Shown piece after piece: positions 45,944-58,747 of a stretch of DNA of 64,000 nucleotides; the first letter of the stretch is position 1; every line of letters starts with the position of its first letter. Below the pieces are notes generated by a model. It worked only from the letters and a program-made list of their open reading frames with translations, was not told the origin of the DNA and searched no databases. The stretch is taken from assembly GCA_963971535.1 (NCBI GenBank), contig OZ020598.1, positions 101,913,496 through 101,977,495 on the forward strand, in the 5' to 3' direction. The position numbers and the translations under genes were made by a program. This stretch comes from Notolepis coatsorum. Its lineage: Eukaryota; Chordata; Actinopteri; Aulopiformes; Paralepididae.

Positions 45944-47345
45944 TGTTGTGAAGGATCAGATTAAACCGAATATGTATATTTATTTATATATATATATTTA
46001 ATTGTATTTGTATATCGTTTGATATCCCCTGTATATTCCTTGTACAATATGCATTGAATATCCCTTTAGTCTACTAAACAGCCCATAATAGTTTCATTCT
46101 ACCATTGGACGAGAACCTGGCGCCAGGTTGCCATACCCCTAGGTCCAAGTTCAATCGTGCCGCCTAACATGTCGTGGCAAGCCCCGGTTCCGCGCAGGAA
46201 TATGTCGGGCGAAATACGAATGGTATTATTTGTTCATAGCGCATATATATATGGCGCAAGTAAAGTAGAACTTTCTTTTAGTCCAGTTCTTTACCCTCCA
46301 ACAGAGTGACAGACGCAAAGCCTCCCCACGACGCACGTGCGGTGTAGTAAGGCCTACTTGGCCCAGAATAGGCATTGAGATATCGTGTAGATTAATAGTT
46401 GAATAGTCATAGTTTGGCACTATACCGTCGAGTTGGACGTATTCTATTAAGCTAATAATAGTCTATTTATGTATGGTGCATCGTTCGGTTAGAGTTCTAA
46501 AGTTATCAGTACCCCCATCGTTCCTGACGTTATCTGGACGCTTAACCAGGCTGGTCAGACCCCTAGTGGTGATTGCATCCGAGGAGCTCCGGGCCAAGAG
46601 CGACTGGACCTGTATATTGGATTACTCTACCCGGACGACGGCGAGCCTTCCACGGCTTGGATTATGCTTTGTGTGCTTTGATTATTCCATGGATAAAGGC
46701 CAACACTGCAGAGTGTTGGAACTACCCCCCGGAGAGGACTCCAGGTGAGACGGCGCTCGACACCAGTGAGGTCGCCTCACGTCTCTCCGTTGTGGACCGG
46801 CAGCTACCGTCCACAGAGGGTCCAGCTGTATTCGTCTGCGGTCCGAGGTTCTGTGGGCACCGTGTCCAAGACTTTGGATTCTCCCAAGACACCGTCGGCC
46901 AGATGGGATACCGCCAGCGGCTTCTCTAACCCCCCCCTCCTACTGTCTTACAACCAGCGGGACCCCCCCCCCCCCCTTAGTGTATCCAGCTATAATCATT
47001 TAAGTACCATCGCTATCGTTTCCTAAGTATTCCAGGTTGTATACTTACTCCCTGCGTAACCAGAGATTGGACATTCAATGTTGATTTACCTACGAATACT
47101 CATTTGCCATAAAAGTGCATATTTCATATTTCAAATCATAAATGTAATTAAGTGATCGTTGTATACACCTTTTGCTGTATTAAACCTTCGATTTGGTACA
47201 TTTGTGTGGATTCGTTTCATCAGGTGGGAAAGTGTTCATCATACTTATATCTTGTACTGGGTGGCCAGAAGTTAAAGTACATGAGGTAGTGGTATTAAAT
47301 ATCATATCTAACAATACAGTCAGGGAATTGTACCCCTCAGTTACA
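45944..47345 (+). mobile_element. 5' LTR of the BEL/Pao element
   Basis: 1402 bases, with roughly eight substitutions and a poly(C) length difference against the 3' LTR, about 0.5 percent divergence, hence a recent insertion. Confidence 0.95.
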
Positions 47346-47347
47346 AT

Positions 47348-47364
47348 TGGTCCTTCGAGCCGGA
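47348..47364 (+). promoter_or_regulatory. primer-binding site for tRNA-Tyr
   Basis: TGGTCCTTCGAGCCGGA is the exact complement of the 3' end of vertebrate tRNA-Tyr (GTA) including CCA. It sits two bases after the LTR end, the expected position for priming minus-strand synthesis. Confidence 0.9.
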
Positions 47365-47413
47365 GGGTAACTAGTGTAATATTAATATAGTGTTATTAAT
47401 ATCGAAATGGCCT

Positions 47414-50400
47414 ATGATGAACACTCCACGAAACGATCCTCCTAACCTAGAACGCCCGCGGCGCAGACGACAGACACCTCAGTACTTAGAGGCTTACACT
47501 GTCAGTCAACTACCTAGCCTTCGACAAACGGTAAACGCGGTAAAAGTAGAAAGTAAAATTATGTCTGACCTTAACGACCAGGTTTCCCCGACCACAGAGG
47601 CCCTAGTAGGTCCTAATGTAACTGACCAAGCTCACGGTGGGGACCAGGAGGGAATCGACATGCCTTTACCCCCCGCCACTACCCAAGAAGTAGTCCCCGA
47701 CCAGCCCCGGGAGGAAGACAACCCTACAGAGAGAGAACTCTGCACGGAAGAAGAGGAGGAGAGCGCCGAGGAAATAGAGCTCCAGGACTCCCCAACGAGT
47801 ACCCCCAGGAGCGGCTCACGCAGGAGCGGCTCACCTCCACAACCGCCTTCCCCCAGCGAAGCGGAGAGGATGCTACAACAGGCGTTCCTCGTCCGCCTGA
47901 CAGCCTCTACCGAACGCGATCGACTTCAGGGTGAACGCGACCGTCTCCAAGCACAGGCGCTTAGCGAGCACGAACATTTTACTATTGAAAGAGAACGCCT
48001 CCAAGCGCAGCGACGGAGCGAAGAAGAGCGCATACGCCGGGAGATGAGACGCCGGGAGATGAGACGCCTTCAGACGGAAATTAATATGGTAAGAGACCGG
48101 GCCGCAGCAGACCGCGCCGCCGCCGCAGCAGAGCGCGCCGCCGCCGGAGCCCAGCGCGTCGCTGACTATGCCCGAAGAGAAGCAGAGCGCGCCGCCGCCG
48201 AAGCCCAGCGCGCCGCTGACTATGCCCAAAGAGAAGCAGAGCGCAACATCGATCTCATCCAGCGCCAAGCCGAGCGCGACACACTACAAGCCGAGCGCGA
48301 CAAGTTAATGGCGCAGCTACGGAAGCGGCTGATGATCCCCAGGGCAACACCCTCTCCCTCCACCAGGGGTTCAAGGAACTCGTCGAGACAACAGTCAAGA
48401 GCAGCGCCTCCTAAACGAGCAAGCGACCCTGAACTTGACCAACAGACAAAGCCTATACCCCCCGCAGACCCCCTTCCCAGACCGGTCCAAGCGAGACCCA
48501 GCTACAAGGAAGGAGCGGCATACACTGCGGAGAAGCAAGATAAACGATTACAGGATCTGGAAGATCTGATAGAGGAAGAAGAGGGAGAGGAGGAGAACCA
48601 AGCCCGACGACAGCACAGTACTCCACCGGACCAGGAGGTCCCATACAGTCCAGGCTATAACCCCGCGGCGCTGCGCTACAGACCCCCGACTCTATTCACG
48701 GGTGAGCACGACGCACGACCAGCCCCGAGGAATAGCACCTGGACCAGCTGGCTATGGTGCCCTGCCGGTACCAGCCCACAGAGAGACCAAGAGGACCCAG
48801 CAGCAGATGAAGAGGTCCAACACAGTGTGAAGAACAGTTTCTACGTGGACAACTGTTTACAAAGCGTCTCGACTCAAGAAGAAGCCGAGGCTCTCCTAAT
48901 CAAGTTACGCGCCTCCCTGATCAAAGGCGGCTTTGATCTCAGGCAGTGGGCCAGCAGTGACCCGCACGTATTGCGCAGCCTCTCCTCCGCGGACAAGGCT
49001 GCCAGCAGCGAGACCTGGATGGCGACAATCCCAGGAGAAGCCCAAGAAATGACACTAGGACTAGTCTGGCGCTTCAAAACAGACTCGCTCCACTATAGAC
49101 ACAAACCCTTGGCTCCAGAGCAGGGAAGGTCGGCGGCGATACCGACCACCAGACGGAGTGTGTACAGAACACTCGCCAGACAATATGACCCGTTGGGATG
49201 TATTCTACCTTACACCACCAGGGCAAAGATGATTGTACGAGCACTATGGGACAAGGACCAGGGCTGGGACGACCCAATACCCGCACACCTTGCCTCAACA
49301 TGGAGAGAGTGGGAGACGGAACTCCGCTCACTCCCAGGTGTCAATATACGCCGCAGCTACTTCCCATCCACAGTGAGGCCAGAGACATGCGAGATTGAGC
49401 TACACGTCTTCAGCGACGCCTCCGAAGTAGCCTACGGATCGGTGGCCTACTTGCGTGCCCAAGAGATGGGAGGAAAGATACACACTGCTTTCATCCTGGC
49501 CCGCTCAAGAATAGCCCCACGTAAGCAACAATCTATCCCACGTCTAGAGCTCTGCGCAGCCCTCGCAGGAGCGCATCTAGCCACGTTAATCCAACGTGAA
49601 CTCACCATCCCGGTGCATAGAACAATCTTGTGGTCAGATTCCACGACAGTACTCACATGGATCGAGTCCGATTCATGCAGATACGGGGTCTTCGTGGGAG
49701 TCAGAGTCGCCGAGATTCAGGAGTTAACAGAGGAGGCAAGCTGGCGGTGTGTGGACACCGGGCACAACCCAGCTGACGTCATCACCCGGGGAGTGTCTCT
49801 GGATGACCTAGCCCGTCGCAACATCTACAGTGACGGACCAGCATTCCTCAAGCTCCCGGAAGGAGACTGGCCTACGCCCACCCCGAGGGAAGCAAGTAAC
49901 GAGGAGGCTGAGAACAAGAAACCTATGTTCTGTGGACTGAGCACTGTCGCCTCCACAGACCCCAACATAGATGACTGCATTACCCTAGAGAGTGCGCAGC
50001 AAAGAACATTCCTGCGGCACCACCCAGAGATTCAGTCCACCACTGACATGTCAGCAGCTGACTACGAAGAAGCAGAACTTCTTCTACTACAACGAGCCCA
50101 GAGAGACTCGTTCCCCGATGAGCTAGACTGTCTACAGGGAGGAAACCCCGTCCCATCAGACAGCAGACTGATTCACCTGGCACCAGAGAGTGACGCCCAT
50201 AATCTCATCAGAGTGGGTGGTCGCCTGCGGAGAGCCCCCGATCTACCAGATGACATTAAGCACCCGATCGTCTTGAACAGCCGACACAAGGTCACAGAGC
50301 TGATCATAAAGAAATACGACGAGGATGTACACCACGCAGGAGCAGAGAGAGTCTTCGCGGAGATCAGACGTCGTTATTGGATATTGCAAGGGAGAGAAGC

Positions 50401-51439
50401 AGTACGGCGCTTCCAGCGAACCTGTCTAGACTGCCGTAAGTGGCGCGCGCAGCCCAGCATACCACGGATGGCTGACTTACCCCCCTGTTGCCTCCGAATC
50501 GGCGACAAGCCATTCCACTCCACAGGCATGGACTGCTTTGGCCCGTTGTATATAAAGAGAGGAAGAGGCACCGAGAAGCGGTGGGGTATTGTATTCAAAT
50601 GCATGACCACCAGAGCGATACATATCGAGCTCCTTCCGACCATGAGCACAGACTCATTCCTTATGGCCTTCCGGAGATTCACATCACGGAAAGGAAAACC
50701 GTCTACATTGTTGTCTGATCACGGGACCAACTTCAAAGGCGGAGAAAGAGAGCTGAGAGAGAGCTTCCAAGCTATGGGCCCAGAACTTAAGACCCACCTC
50801 GCTCCAGCCCAGATTGACTTCCAGTTTAATCCCCCGAATGCACCCCACTTCGGTGGAACCTGGGAAGGAGAAGTACGTTCTATAAAGACAGCCCTGTACG
50901 CCGTACTCGGAGCCCAGATTGTGGCGGAGGAAGTCCTAATGACAGTCCTCACGGAGATCGAGGGAGTATTGAACTCAAAGCCCCTCGGTTACGTCTCCAG
51001 TGATGTAGCAGATGTCGACCCAGTCACCCCCAACACACTCCTAATGGGGCGGCTGGACCCCGCGCTACCCCAGACAATGTACAGGCCTGAAGAAGCGAAC
51101 GGCCGAAGAATGTGGAGGTACAGCCAAGTACTAGCTGACAAGTTTTGGAGCAGCTTCCTACTTCACTACCTACCGTCTCTACAGACCCGCCAGAAGTGGG
51201 TAAAAGAGAGAGACAATTTGACAGAAGGAACAGTCGTCATGATTATTGACCAGTCACTACCCAGAGCTATGTGGCCGGCTGGCCGCGTAAGCAAAGTGAT
51301 CACCGGTGCCGATGGCAAGGTCCGAGCAGCTGAAGTACTTGTCCAAGGGCGCACCTACACACGTCCCGTGGCGAGGCTCATAGAACTGCCCCGACTCCCA
51401 GATACTATCGATGATGACCATGACCCTATGACTTTGTGA
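47414..51439 (+). CDS. BEL/Pao Gag-Pol with in-frame loss of protease and most of RT
   Basis: The frame from the first ATG (47414) has 1341 codons. Residues 1-430 are Gag-like: an acidic/basic start, an A/E/R-rich coiled coil (about 150-305) and a proline-rich link. At about residue 430-470 it jumps directly to the end of the RT palm: FYVDNCLQSV (475-484), where the second catalytic aspartate of the YxDD box is Asn. RNase H follows with D668, E712, D742 and D788 present. The integrase zinc finger has H950, H973/974, C1004 and C1007, the core D1040, D1102 and E1151, and a DUF5641-type C-terminal domain ends the protein (about 1235-1325). Aspartic protease and the rest of RT are missing without loss of frame. 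RNase H and integrase look intact; self-copying is not possible from this protein alone. Confidence 0.9.
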   Translation: MMNTPRNDPPNLERPRRRRQTPQYLEAYTVSQLPSLRQTVNAVKVESKIMSDLNDQVSPTTEALVGPNVTDQAHGGDQEGIDMPLPPATTQEVVPDQPREEDNPTERELCTEEEEESAEEIELQDSPTSTPRSGSRRSGSPPQPPSPSEAERMLQQAFLVRLTASTERDRLQGERDRLQAQALSEHEHFTIERERLQAQRRSEEERIRREMRRREMRRLQTEINMVRDRAAADRAAAAAERAAAGAQRVADYARREAERAAAEAQRAADYAQREAERNIDLIQRQAERDTLQAERDKLMAQLRKRLMIPRATPSPSTRGSRNSSRQQSRAAPPKRASDPELDQQTKPIPPADPLPRPVQARPSYKEGAAYTAEKQDKRLQDLEDLIEEEEGEEENQARRQHSTPPDQEVPYSPGYNPAALRYRPPTLFTGEHDARPAPRNSTWTSWLWCPAGTSPQRDQEDPAADEEVQHSVKNSFYVDNCLQSVSTQEEAEALLIKLRASLIKGGFDLRQWASSDPHVLRSLSSADKAASSETWMATIPGEAQEMTLGLVWRFKTDSLHYRHKPLAPEQGRSAAIPTTRRSVYRTLARQYDPLGCILPYTTRAKMIVRALWDKDQGWDDPIPAHLASTWREWETELRSLPGVNIRRSYFPSTVRPETCEIELHVFSDASEVAYGSVAYLRAQEMGGKIHTAFILARSRIAPRKQQSIPRLELCAALAGAHLATLIQRELTIPVHRTILWSDSTTVLTWIESDSCRYGVFVGVRVAEIQELTEEASWRCVDTGHNPADVITRGVSLDDLARRNIYSDGPAFLKLPEGDWPTPTPREASNEEAENKKPMFCGLSTVASTDPNIDDCITLESAQQRTFLRHHPEIQSTTDMSAADYEEAELLLLQRAQRDSFPDELDCLQGGNPVPSDSRLIHLAPESDAHNLIRVGGRLRRAPDLPDDIKHPIVLNSRHKVTELIIKKYDEDVHHAGAERVFAEIRRRYWILQGREAVRRFQRTCLDCRKWRAQPSIPRMADLPPCCLRIGDKPFHSTGMDCFGPLYIKRGRGTEKRWGIVFKCMTTRAIHIELLPTMSTDSFLMAFRRFTSRKGKPSTLLSDHGTNFKGGERELRESFQAMGPELKTHLAPAQIDFQFNPPNAPHFGGTWEGEVRSIKTALYAVLGAQIVAEEVLMTVLTEIEGVLNSKPLGYVSSDVADVDPVTPNTLLMGRLDPALPQTMYRPEEANGRRMWRYSQVLADKFWSSFLLHYLPSLQTRQKWVKERDNLTEGTVVMIIDQSLPRAMWPAGRVSKVITGADGKVRAAEVLVQGRTYTRPVARLIELPRLPDTIDDDHDPMTL

Positions 51440-51532
51440 GTTGACTGACCCTTACAGCGGACCTTGAGTGGTAGACAGTGCGGTTAATCTGTCTCTGCTT
51501 AGCTAATTAGGTGGGACTAATTAGGGGGCGGC

Positions 51533-52933
51533 TGTTGTGAAGGATCAGATTAAACCGAATATGTATATTTATTTATATATATATATTTAATTGTATTTGT
51601 ATATCGTTTGATATCCCCTGTATATTCCTTGTACAATATGCATTGAATATCCCTTTAGTCTACTAAACAGCCCATAATAGTTTCATTCTACCATTGGACG
51701 AGAACCTGGCGCCAGGTTGCCATACCCCTAGGTCCAAGTTCAATCGTGCCGCCTAACATGTCGTGGCAAGCCCCGGTTCCGCGCAGGAATATGTCGGGCG
51801 AAATACGAATGGTACTATTTGTTCATAGCGCATATATATATGGCGCAAGTAAAGTAGAACTTTCTTTTAGTCCAGTTCTTTACCCTCCAACAGAGTGACA
51901 GACGCAAAGCCTCCCCACGACGCACGTGCGGTGTAGTAAGGCCTACTTGGCCCAGAATAGGCATTGAGATATCGTGTAGATTAATAGTTGAATAGTCATA
52001 GTTTGGCACTATACCGTCGAGTTGGACGTATTCTATTAAGCTAATAATAGTCTATTTATGTATGGTGCATCGTTCGGTTAGAGTTCTAAAGTTATCAGTA
52101 CCCCCATCGTTCCTGATGTTATCTGGACGCTTAACCAGGCTGGTCAGACCCCTAGTGGTGATTGCATCCGAGGAGCTCCGGGCCAAGAGCGACTGGACCT
52201 GTATATTGGATTACTCTACCCGGACGACGGCGAGCCTTCCACGGCTTGGATTATGCTTTGTGTGCTTTGATTATTCCATGGATAAAGGCCAACACTGCGG
52301 AGTGTTGGAACTACCCCCCGGAGAGGACTCCAGGTGAGACGGCGCTCGACACCAGTGAGGTCGCCTCACGTCTCTCCGTTATGGACCGGCAGCTACCGTC
52401 CACAGAGGGTCCAGCTGTATTCGTCTGCGGTCCGAGGTTCTGTGGGCACCGTGTCCAAGACTTTGGATTCTCCCAAGACATCGATGGCCAGATGGGATAC
52501 CGCCAGCGGCTTCTCTAACCCCCCCCTCCTACTGTCTTACAACCAGCGGGACCCCCCCCCCCCCTTAGTGTATCCAGCTATAATCATTTAAGTACCATCG
52601 CTATCGTTTCCTAAATATTCCAGGTTGTATACTTACTCCCTGCGTAACCAGAGATTGGACATTCAATGTTGATTTACCTACGAATACTCATTTGCCATAA
52701 AAGTGCATATTTCATATTTCAAATCATAAATGTAATTAAGTGATCGTTGTATACACCTTTTGCTGTATTAAACCTTCGATTTGGTACATTTGTGTGGATT
52801 CGTTTCATCAGGTGGGAAAGTGTTCATCATACTTATATCTTGTACTGGGTGGCCAGAAGTTAAAGTACATGAGGTAGTGGTATTAAATATCATATCTAAC
52901 AATACAGTCAGGGAATTGTACCCCTCAGTTACA
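51533..52933 (+). mobile_element. 3' LTR of the BEL/Pao element
   Basis: 1401 bases with TG and CA ends, preceded by AATTAGGGGGCGGC. Confidence 0.95.
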
Positions 52934-52938
52934 GGGAT

Positions 52939-53112
52939 GTTTAAAAAATATAATTTAATATATAATATAATATAATAATTTGTGCTTCACCTAAAAATTT
53001 GGTCAGCAGCCTCCACTGATGTACAGTGTTGTCACGCGAAATAACGTTATGAATAAAAACGCGAAATAACATTATATAACGTTGCGTTACAATGTACAGT
53101 TTCTAGTTAATC
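52939..53112. repeat. flank duplicated on both sides of the minisatellite
   Basis: CAGCAGCCTCCACTGATGTA and GTTGTCACGCGAAATAACGT occur here and again at 56662-56860, the second flank being longer. Confidence 0.85.
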
Positions 53113-56100
53113 AGTAAGAGTGTACTGTACATACAGAGTTAAGAGTGTACTGTACATACAGAGTTAAGAGTGTACTGTAGATACAGAGTTAAGAGTGTAC
53201 TGTACATACAGAGTTAAGAGTGTACTGTAGATACAGAGTTAAGAGTGTACTGTACATACAGAGTTAAGAGTGTACTGTAGATACAGAGTTAAGAGTGTAC
53301 TGTACATACAGAGTTAAGAGTGTACTGTACATACATAGTGTACTGTACATACAGAGTTAAGTGTGTACTGTACATACAGAGTTAAGTATGTACTGTACAT
53401 ACAGAGTTAAGTGTAATGTACTGTACAATACAGAGTTAAGTGTACTGTACATACAGAGTTAAGTGTACTGTACAATACAGAGTTAAGTGTGTACTGTACA
53501 TACAGAGTTAAGTGTACTGTACATACAGAGTTAAGTGTACTGTACAATACAGAGTTAAGTGTGTACTGTACATACAGAGTTAAGTGTGTACTGTACATAC
53601 AGAGTTAAGAGTGTACTGTACATACAGAGTTAAGTGTACTGTACATACAGAGTTAAGTGTACTGTACATACAGAGTTAAGTGTGTACTGTACATACAGAG
53701 TTAAGTGTGTACTGTACATACAGAGTTAAGTGTACTGTACTGTACAATACAGAGTTAAGTGTGTACTGTACATACAGAGTGTACTGTACTGTACATACAG
53801 AGTTAAGTGTGTACTGTACATACAGAGTTAAGAGTGTACTGTACATACAGAGTTAAGTGTACTGTACATACAGAGTTAAGTGTACTGTACATACATAGTT
53901 AAGTGTGTACTGTACATACAGAGTTAAGTGTACTGTACATACATAGTTAAGTGTGTACTGTACATACAGAGTTAAGTGTACTGTACAATACATATAGTTA
54001 AGTGTGTACTGTACATACAGAGTTAAGTGAGTACTGTACATACAGAGTTAAGTGTACTGTACTGTACAATACAGAGTTAAGAGTGTACTGTACATACAGA
54101 GTTAAGTGAGTACTGTACATACAGAGTTAAGTGAGTAATGTACATACAGAGTTAAGTGTACTGTACATACAGAGTTAAGTGTACTGTACTGTACAATACA
54201 GAGTTAAGTGTGTACTGTACATACAGAGTGTACTGTACTGTACATACAGAGTTAAGTGTGTACTGTACATACAGAGTTAAGAGTGTACTGTACATACAGA
54301 GTTAAGTGTACTGTACATACAGAGTTAAGTGTACTGTACATACATAGTTAAGTGTGTACTGTACATACAGAGTTAAGTGTACTGTACATACATAGTTAAG
54401 TGTGTACTGTACATACAGAGTTAAGTGTACTGTACAATACATATAGTTAAGTGTACTGTACATACAAAGTTAAGTGAGTACTGTACATACAGAGTTAAGT
54501 GTACTGTACTGTACAATACAGAGTTAAGAGTGTACTGTACATACAGAGTTAAGTGTACTGTACATACATAGTTAAGTGTACTGTACATACAGAGTTAAGT
54601 GTGTACTGTACATACAGAGTTAAGTGTGTACTGTACATACAGAGTTAAGTGTACTGTACATACATAGTTAAGTGTGTACTGTACATACAGAGTTAAGTGT
54701 GTACTGTACATACAGAGTTAAGTGTACTGTACATACAGAGTTAAGTGTACTGTACTGTACAATACAGAGTTAAGTGTGTACTGTACATACAGAGTGTACT
54801 GTACTGTATATACAGAGTTAAGTGTGTACTGTACATACAGAGTTAAGAGTGTACTGTACATACAGAGTTAAGTGTACTGTACATACAGAGTTAAGTGTAC
54901 TGTACATACAGAGTTAAGTGTACTGTACATACATAGTTAAGTGTGTACTGTACATACAGAGTTAAGTGTACTGTACATACATAGTTAAGTGTGTACTGTA
55001 CATACAGAGTTAAGTGTACTGTACAATACATATAGTTAAGTGTACTGTACATACAAAGTTAAGTGAGTACTGTACATACAGAGTTAAGTGTACTGTACTG
55101 TACAATACAGAGTTAAGAGTGTACTGTACATACAGAGTTAAGTGAGTACTGTACATACAGAGTTAAGTGAGTAATGTACATACAGAGTTACGTGTACTGT
55201 ACTGTACAATACAGAGTTAAGTGTGTACTGTACATACAGAGTTAAGTGTGTACTGTACATACAGAGTTAAGTGTGTACTGTACATACAGAGTTAAGTGTA
55301 CTGTACTGTACAATACAGAGTTAAGTGTGTACTGTACATACAGAGTTAAGTGTGTACTGTACATACAGAGTTAAGTGTGTACTGTACATACAGAGTTAAG
55401 TGTGTACTGTACATACAGAGTTAAGTGTACTGTACATACAGAGTTAAGTGTGTACTGTACATACAGAGTTAAGTGTACTGTACTGTACAATACAGAGTTA
55501 AGTGTGTACTGTACATACAGAGTTAAGTGTACTGTACTGTACAATACAGAGTTAAGTGTACTGTACTGTACAATACAGAGTTAAGTGTGTACTGTACATA
55601 CAGAGTTAAGTGTGTACTGTACAATACAGAGTTAAGTGTGTACTGTACATACAGAGTTAAGTGTACTGTACTGTACAATACAGAGTTAAGTGTGTACTGT
55701 ACATACAGAGTGTACTGTACAATACAGAGTTAAGTGTGTACTGTACATACAGAGTGTACTGTACAATACAGAGTTAAGTGTGTACTGTACAATACAGAGT
55801 TAAGTGTGTACTGTACATACAGAGTTAAGTGTGTACTGTACAATACAGAGTTAAGTGTGTACTGTACATACAGAGTGTACTGTACATACAGAGTTAAGTG
55901 TGTACTGTACATACAGAGTTAAGTGTGTACTGTACATACAGAGTTAAGTGTGTACTGTATATACAGAGTTAAGTGTGTACTGTACATACAGAGTTAAGTG
56001 TGTACTGTACAATACAGAGTTAAGTGTGTACTGTACATACAGAGTTAAGTGTGTACTGTACATACAGAGTTAAGTGTGTACTGTACAATACAGAGTTAAG

Positions 56101-56645
56101 TGTGTACTGTACATACAGAGTTAAGTGTGTACTGTACATACATAGTTAAGTGTGTACTGTACAATACAGAGTTAAGTGTGTACTGTACATACAGAGTGTA
56201 CTGTACATACAGAGTTAAGTGTGTACTGTACATACAGAGTGTACTGTACATACAGAGTTAAGTGTGTACTGTACAATACAGAGTTAAGTGTGTACTGTAC
56301 AATACAGAGTTAAGTGTGTACTGTACAATACAGAGTTAAGTGTGTACTGTACATACAGAGTTAAGAGTGTACTGTGCATACAGAGTTAAGTGAGTACTGT
56401 ACATACAGAGTTAAGTGTGTACTGTACATACAGAGTTAAGTGTGTACTGTACATACAGAGTTAAGAGTGTACTGTACATACAGAGTTAAGTGTGTACTGT
56501 ACATACAGAGTGTACTGTACATACAGAGTTAAGTGTGTACTGTACATACAGAGTTAACTCTGTATTGTACACTACACTTTGTATGTACAGTACACACTTA
56601 ACTCTGTATTGTACAGTACAGTACACTTAACTCTGTATGTACAGT
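53113..56645. repeat. 3.5-kb minisatellite of about 22-bp units
   Basis: More than 150 copies of GTGTACTGTACATACAGAGT with TAA, varied by GTGTACTGTACAATACAG and CTGTACTGTA insertions, with longer higher-order blocks (for example 53730-54060 resembling 54180-54510 and 54740-55110). The last about 80 bases (56560-56645) run in the opposite orientation, making a palindromic end. No CRISPR-like spacers. Confidence 0.95.
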
Positions 56646-58747
56646 TTCTAGTTAATCAGTCAGCAGCCTCCACTGATGTACAGTGATTCAAACCCCCTCA
56701 ATGGGCAGTTTCTGACAGCTGTGCTGTGTTGTCACGCGAAATAACGTTATGAATAAAAACGCGAAATAACGCTATATAACGTTGCGTTATATAACGTTAC
56801 AATGTACAGTTTCTGACAGCTGGGCTGTGTTGTCACGCGAAATAACGTTATGGGTGAATCTGGTAGTTGTTTTGATAAATATGTTGTGTATTCTAGCGAT
56901 TCGATTCGAACATAACATTACATTTCCGCATTTCATTTCCGCGAGGGACCTCTGCCGCTCGTGCCGCGCTGCAACACACAGGAGCGGCAGGCGGCGATAA
57001 GGGGGCGGGCTAGTGCGCGGTCACGTGGGCGTCGTGGCCAATCAGAGAAACGCTGAACGTAAGTAGGTTACCTTAAGTGTTCATGCCACGGGGACAAGGG
57101 TAACAGGAGTAATGACCCAGCAAGGAATGCTGGGCAGACAACACTTAAATACACAGACTAATTAGAGACATGAGGGTGATTGGTAAATCAGGGCTCTACA
57201 GTGCGACCATATTGCTCGCATATGCCCCTAAAAATATGCGTGTGTGAACCTGAAAAATCAATTACTTGCACAGTGTGCGAGTGCAGATTACAGCCTCAGT
57301 CGTTCTTTTTATTTCTCCGCTGAGAATCGTTAAAAAACCACAAGTCCCACATTGCACTCAAGCCAACGGTCCAATCACAGTAGAGTGACGTGACTGGTTT
57401 CATGGGAAATAAAGCAAATGACCAATCGGAAGCTCTCATTTTGCTTATTTACTTCCTGAAAGTCTGCCATTGCTATCAGGGCCCCGCATTTCATTGTATA
57501 CTTGTATGCCGTGACAAATAAAACTCTTGACTTGACTTGACTTGATTGCGATATGCGAGCGTTTTCCGAGACACTAACTTATTATAGTCTTACCAATAGC
57601 AATAGATTTTAGAACACCTAGATTTAGCGATAGCAATAGTAATATAACGTTAATGCAACAAAACTAATGCCTTGCTTTGTTAATCATAACGTTGATGCAG
57701 CGTATGTCGTTGTGTTGACTGTAACGGACATGATAACAACATAACACTGTGTACACATTCAAATTACGATAATCGATTCTAACATTTTCAAATCGATGCA
57801 GTTGAATTTTCCCCTTAGGATCGATGCATTGTTACACCCCTACAGCTAACTTGGCTAGCGTTATCAACAGCAGATGTGGGCAATAGGGTCCAGCTGCAGC
57901 GCCGGACGGCCGGAGTGCAAGCGGTGTGATGTAATTGGCAGACTCGACTGTCAATCAATGGTCTACCTGACACGCAAACTCATAAACAATGTTTCTGTAC
58001 TGGAGGTGTACAGTATTTCAATAGTCAACCCTGAAATGATTATTTTTCTAGAAGAGCAACACAGCCAAAACATAGGCATTGTATGCATAAAAGGGGCAAA
58101 AGCTAAAGTTAAGTGACTGAACCTTTTGTAGCAGTAGTTTGATTTGATAGGGACAGCACATGTTAATGAACATCAAGTACAAAATACAAAATGTAAACAT
58201 GCAGGGTTGTAGCAAGAGCTAATTTACACACATGCACGCACAGTACAAATATAAATTTATTTTTGAAAAAATATATAAACTCTGTTACTTGAAATATTTT
58301 CACTGTGCTCCTAAATATTTTTGGGTGCTCCTAAATTTCTTTGTGTGCTCCTACATTTTTTCATTTAGGAGCACATGTGCTCCTTGGGAAAAAGGTTAGC
58401 GTAGAGCCCTGTAAATTAGACACAGCTGGGGTAATGACTAAACAGAAAACATAACAGGGTTAATATACTGAAACATGACAAGACCAAACAGCACATAGAT
58501 ACAGACACAAGGGAGACAAAACTAGACTAGACAATGGGGCACAGCACAGACAACAGATGAACAAACAACAGATTGGTGATGACAGACAGGAAATGAATAA
58601 ATACAAGACAACAAAGATGTACACACTGAACTAGGCCACCTGGTGGTTGAAATACGTAGTTCAGGAGTGGGAAATGTCCATGGACAAATGGGAGTTGTGA
58701 AGCAGGACCGGGGGGGAACGTTACAGGTACGGTCATATTTATACTAG
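56646..58747. other. repeat flank and intergenic sequence
   Basis: 56662-56860 repeats the left flank of the minisatellite. 57000-57080 is the dispersed repeat also seen at 13150 and 45330. 57478-57546 is a LINE/SINE tail with TTGAC repeats. No coding gene recognised; a short frame at 57874-58116 has no known domain. Confidence 0.4.

Larger units (their letters stand above)
45944..52933 (+). mobile_element. BEL/Pao LTR retrotransposon with complete ends
   Basis: Near-identical LTRs (45944-47345 and 51533-52933) start TGTTGTGAAGG and end CAGTTACA. GGGAT flanks both ends (45939-45943 and 52934-52938). A 17-base primer site complementary to tRNA-Tyr follows the 5' LTR after two bases, and a GGGGGCGGC polypurine-like run precedes the 3' LTR. 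One long frame fills the interior. Confidence 0.97.

Noticed and set aside
53113..56645. CRISPR-like array
   Set aside because: Units are contiguous with no unique spacers, and the setting is a vertebrate genome.
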